Below are positions 6,244 to 8,261 of a stretch of 8,261 bases of DNA, one piece after another. This DNA is from BQJD01 sp965652415 (GTDB lineage Bacteria > Pseudomonadota > Gammaproteobacteria > Arenicellales > CAJQKF01). How positions within the stretch are numbered: position 1 is the first letter of the stretch; each line of letters opens with the position of its first letter. The stretch spans positions 1-8,261 of the forward strand of contig CBFGVH010000135.1 of the NCBI GenBank assembly GCA_965652415.1. Direction: 5' to 3'. The notes beneath the pieces are model-generated. The model was not told where the DNA came from. It made no database searches and saw only the letters and a list, made by a program, of their open reading frames with translations. Both the position numbers and the translations under genes were made by a program.

Positions 6244-7014
6244 ATGTCGGCCGAAGAGGAACTGCTTTTCGAGCGCGAGGGCGACGTCGGTTATCTCACC
6301 TTCAATCGTCCCGCGGCGCGCAACGCGCTGACGTTCGGCATGTACCGGCGCCTGGCAGAGATATGCGCTACGCCGCCCGAGGGGCTGTCGGCGATCATCG
6401 TCTCCGGCGCCGGCGACGCCTTTGCCGCCGGCACCGACATCACCCAGTTCCGCACCTTCACCAGCGCCCGCCACGCCATCGACTACGAGGCCACCATGGA
6501 CGAGGTGCTCGGCGCCGTCGAGCGCTGCAAGGTGCCGACCATCGCCGCCATCGCCGGTCCCTGCACCGGCGGCGGCGCGGCCATCGCGGCGGCCTGCGAC
6601 CTGCGCATCGCCGGCGCCGACATGCGCTTCGGTTTCCCCATCGCGCGCACTCTCGGCAACTGCCTGTCGGCCGCCAACATCGCGCGGCTCAACGCGCTGC
6701 TCGGCCCCGGACGCGTGCGCGAGATGATCTTCCTGTCGCGCCTGCTCGACTCCGAGGAGGCCCTTCGCGTCGGCCTCGTCACCGAGGTGCTGCCCTCGCG
6801 CGAGGCGCTCATGGACCGCGCTCGGGCGCTGGCCGCGCGCCTCGCCGGGCAGGCGCCGCTCACGCTGCAGGCCACCCGCGAACTGCAGCGCCGCCTGGCC
6901 GAGGTCGAGGTCGACGACGAGGACTGGATCGTGCGCTGTTACACGAGCGAGGATTTCCGCGAGGGGCTCGAGGCCTTCCTCGCCAAGCGCAAGCCGAACT
7001 GGAAGGGACGATGA
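6244..7014 (+). CDS. Crotonase-fold protein of the enoyl-CoA hydratase/isomerase superfamily lacking both canonical glutamates
   Basis: This 256-residue protein has the crotonase fold and should bind an acyl-CoA. The oxyanion hole is intact: AAGTDI at 61-66 and GPCTGGGAA at 105-113. The C-terminal REGLEAFLAKRKPNW (239-253) is typical of the superfamily. Aligned to rat enoyl-CoA hydratase, the residue for E144 is A113 and the residue for E164 is I133 (FGFPI instead of FGxPE). Both hydratase acid-base residues are therefore missing, so hydration of an enoyl-CoA by the usual mechanism is unlikely. Crotonase relatives with altered active sites include isomerases, hydrolases, decarboxylases, lyases and dehalogenases; none can be chosen here. 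The start lies 1 nt after the dctM stop without a Shine-Dalgarno, so translation is probably coupled. Its stop overlaps the CoA-transferase start, which suggests the two act on the same CoA thioester. Confidence 0.88.
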   Translation: MSAEEELLFEREGDVGYLTFNRPAARNALTFGMYRRLAEICATPPEGLSAIIVSGAGDAFAAGTDITQFRTFTSARHAIDYEATMDEVLGAVERCKVPTIAAIAGPCTGGGAAIAAACDLRIAGADMRFGFPIARTLGNCLSAANIARLNALLGPGRVREMIFLSRLLDSEEALRVGLVTEVLPSREALMDRARALAARLAGQAPLTLQATRELQRRLAEVEVDDEDWIVRCYTSEDFREGLEAFLAKRKPNWKGR

Positions 7015-8231
7015 GCGACGAACCGCACGCCCCCGGCCCGCTGGCCGGCTGCCGCGTCATCGAGCTGGCCCACATCATGGCGGGCCCGGTCGCCGGGCTC
7101 ATGCTGGCCGACCTGGGCGCCGACGTGATCAAGGTCGAGAAGCCCGCCGGCGACGACACCCGGCGCATGCTGCCGCCGGACATTCGCGGCGAGAGCGCCG
7201 CCTTCATGATGATGAACCGCAACAAGCGGGGCATGGCGCTGGACCTGAAGCAGGACGCCGCGCGCGACGTGCTCATGCGTCTTCTGAAGGACGCCGACGT
7301 GGTGATCGAGAACTACCGTCGCGGCACCATGGAGAAGCTCGGCCTCGGATACGAGACCCTGCGCGAGGTCAATCCCGGCATCATCTACTGCGAGATCTCC
7401 GGCTTCGGCCGCAGCGGGCCGTACCGCGACCGCGGCGGTTTCGATCTCATCGCCCAGGGCATGTCGGGGCTGATGTCCATCACCGGCGAAGGCCCCGGCC
7501 GCCCGCCGGTGAAAGTCGGCGCACCGGTCACCGATATCACCGCCGGCATCCTCGGCGCCATGGGTGTCGCCGCCGCCTGGGCCCACCGGCTGAAGACCGG
7601 TGTCGGCCAGAAGGTGGACACGTCGCTGTTCGAGGCCGGCATCACCCACACCTACTGGCAGTCCGCCATCGCCATGGCCACCGGCGTCTCTCCCGGCGCC
7701 ATGGGCTCGGCCCATCCGCTCAACGCTCCCTACCAGGCCTTTCCCACCGCCGACGGCTGGATCAACGTCGGCGCCGCCAACCAGGCGAACTGGGAGCGCC
7801 TCGCCGACCTCGTCGGTGCGCCCGAGCTGAAAAAGGACCCGCGCTTCGCCGCCAACGCCGACCGCATGGCCAACCTCGATGCCCTGACCGAAGTGCTTGA
7901 CGAGATCTTCCGCACGCGCACCACGGACGAGTGGCAGCAAGTCCTCGACGAGGGCGGCGTCCCCGCCGGTCCCATTCTCAGCGTCGGCGAGATGCACGCC
8001 GACCCGCAGGCGCTGGCCCGCGACATGATCGTCGAGCTCGAACATCCCGTCGCCGGAGCGGTGAGGACCATCGGCCTGCCGGTCAAGCTCTCGGCCACGC
8101 CGGGCGGCGTGCATCGACCGGCGCCGGTGCTCGGGGAGCACACCATCGAGGTGCTGCGCGAGGCGGGTTATGACGATGGTCGAATCGAGGCATTGATTTC
8201 CAGCGGGGCCGTCATAGCCCGTGACCGGTAG
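7011..8231 (+). CDS. Family III (CaiB/BaiF-type) CoA-transferase
   Basis: This 406-residue enzyme transfers CoA from a donor thioester, often succinyl-CoA, to a carboxylic acid. Family marks are LAGCRVIELAHIMAGPVAG at 11-29, LGADVIKVEKP at 35-45, NKRGMALDLK at 71-80, DVVIENYRRGTMEKLGLGY at 96-114, GFGRSGPYRDRGGFD at 131-145 and PVTDITAGI at 172-180. The family's catalytic aspartate is D175. The later PYQAFPTADGW (240-250) and GVPAGPI (316-322) are also typical. Length is normal. The ATG overlaps the crotonase stop (ATGA) and has a good GGAAGGG at 7001-7007. As part of the TRAP operon it probably activates the imported acid or a derivative. The acid and donor cannot be read from sequence. The 30 nt after the stop hold no visible terminator, so the operon may continue. 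Confidence 0.95.
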   Translation: MSDEPHAPGPLAGCRVIELAHIMAGPVAGLMLADLGADVIKVEKPAGDDTRRMLPPDIRGESAAFMMMNRNKRGMALDLKQDAARDVLMRLLKDADVVIENYRRGTMEKLGLGYETLREVNPGIIYCEISGFGRSGPYRDRGGFDLIAQGMSGLMSITGEGPGRPPVKVGAPVTDITAGILGAMGVAAAWAHRLKTGVGQKVDTSLFEAGITHTYWQSAIAMATGVSPGAMGSAHPLNAPYQAFPTADGWINVGAANQANWERLADLVGAPELKKDPRFAANADRMANLDALTEVLDEIFRTRTTDEWQQVLDEGGVPAGPILSVGEMHADPQALARDMIVELEHPVAGAVRTIGLPVKLSATPGGVHRPAPVLGEHTIEVLREAGYDDGRIEALISSGAVIARDR

Positions 8232-8261
8232 GGTGCCCGTCCCGTTCCGGCGCCGTGCCCG

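Noticed and set aside
4605..6245. 546-codon minus-strand open frame
   Set aside because: It is antisense to dctQ and dctM. The product is His/Asp/Arg-rich with no domain pattern, as expected for the complement of hydrophobic GC-rich codons.
6244..7014. Calling the crotonase a standard enoyl-CoA hydratase (PaaF or FadB type)
   Set aside because: Both catalytic glutamate positions are Ala and Ile, so only superfamily membership is supported.
6939..8141. 400-codon minus-strand open frame
   Set aside because: It is the reverse shadow of the CoA-transferase, which has all family motifs on the plus strand.

Overview
The window comes from a GC-rich bacterium, most likely a proteobacterium. Coding is dense, reading frames strongly favour G/C at third positions, and the genes are of proteobacterial type: a YdiJ-type FAD/Fe-S dehydrogenase and a three-gene TRAP transporter. 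No rRNA, tRNA, mobile element, CRISPR array or phage signal is visible. Genus or class cannot be fixed from the sequence alone.

Layout. Positions 1-1913 (minus strand) hold most of a large FAD-linked dehydrogenase with an iron-sulfur region. It is read leftward and its C-terminus lies beyond the left edge. A 95-bp, unusually AT-rich divergent promoter region (1914-2008) follows. To its right, six plus-strand genes form an apparent operon: a class V serine-glyoxylate-type aminotransferase (2009-3214); TRAP components DctP (3307-4287), DctQ (4447-4965) and DctM (4962-6242); a crotonase-fold protein (6244-7014); and a family III (CaiB/BaiF) CoA-transferase (7011-8231). From dctQ onward the genes overlap or nearly touch (ATGA overlap, 1-nt gap, ATGA overlap), which implies one transcript with coupled translation. 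The 159-nt dctP-dctQ spacer can form two strong hairpins and may set the ratio of binding protein to membrane subunits.

How the genes could work together (inference). The TRAP system imports a small carboxylate using an ion gradient. The CoA-transferase makes its CoA thioester, or that of a product. The crotonase then acts on the thioester. The divergent dehydrogenase would oxidise a D-2-hydroxy acid to a 2-oxo acid, and the aminotransferase would transfer an amino group onto glyoxylate or a similar oxo acid. The substrate is not identifiable from sequence.

The most unusual point is the crotonase. It keeps the oxyanion-hole glycines but has Ala and Ile where enoyl-CoA hydratase carries its two catalytic glutamates, so the default label of enoyl-CoA hydratase is probably wrong. 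Overall this looks like a catabolic uptake-and-activation cluster with an unassigned substrate, rather than a defence or mobile system.
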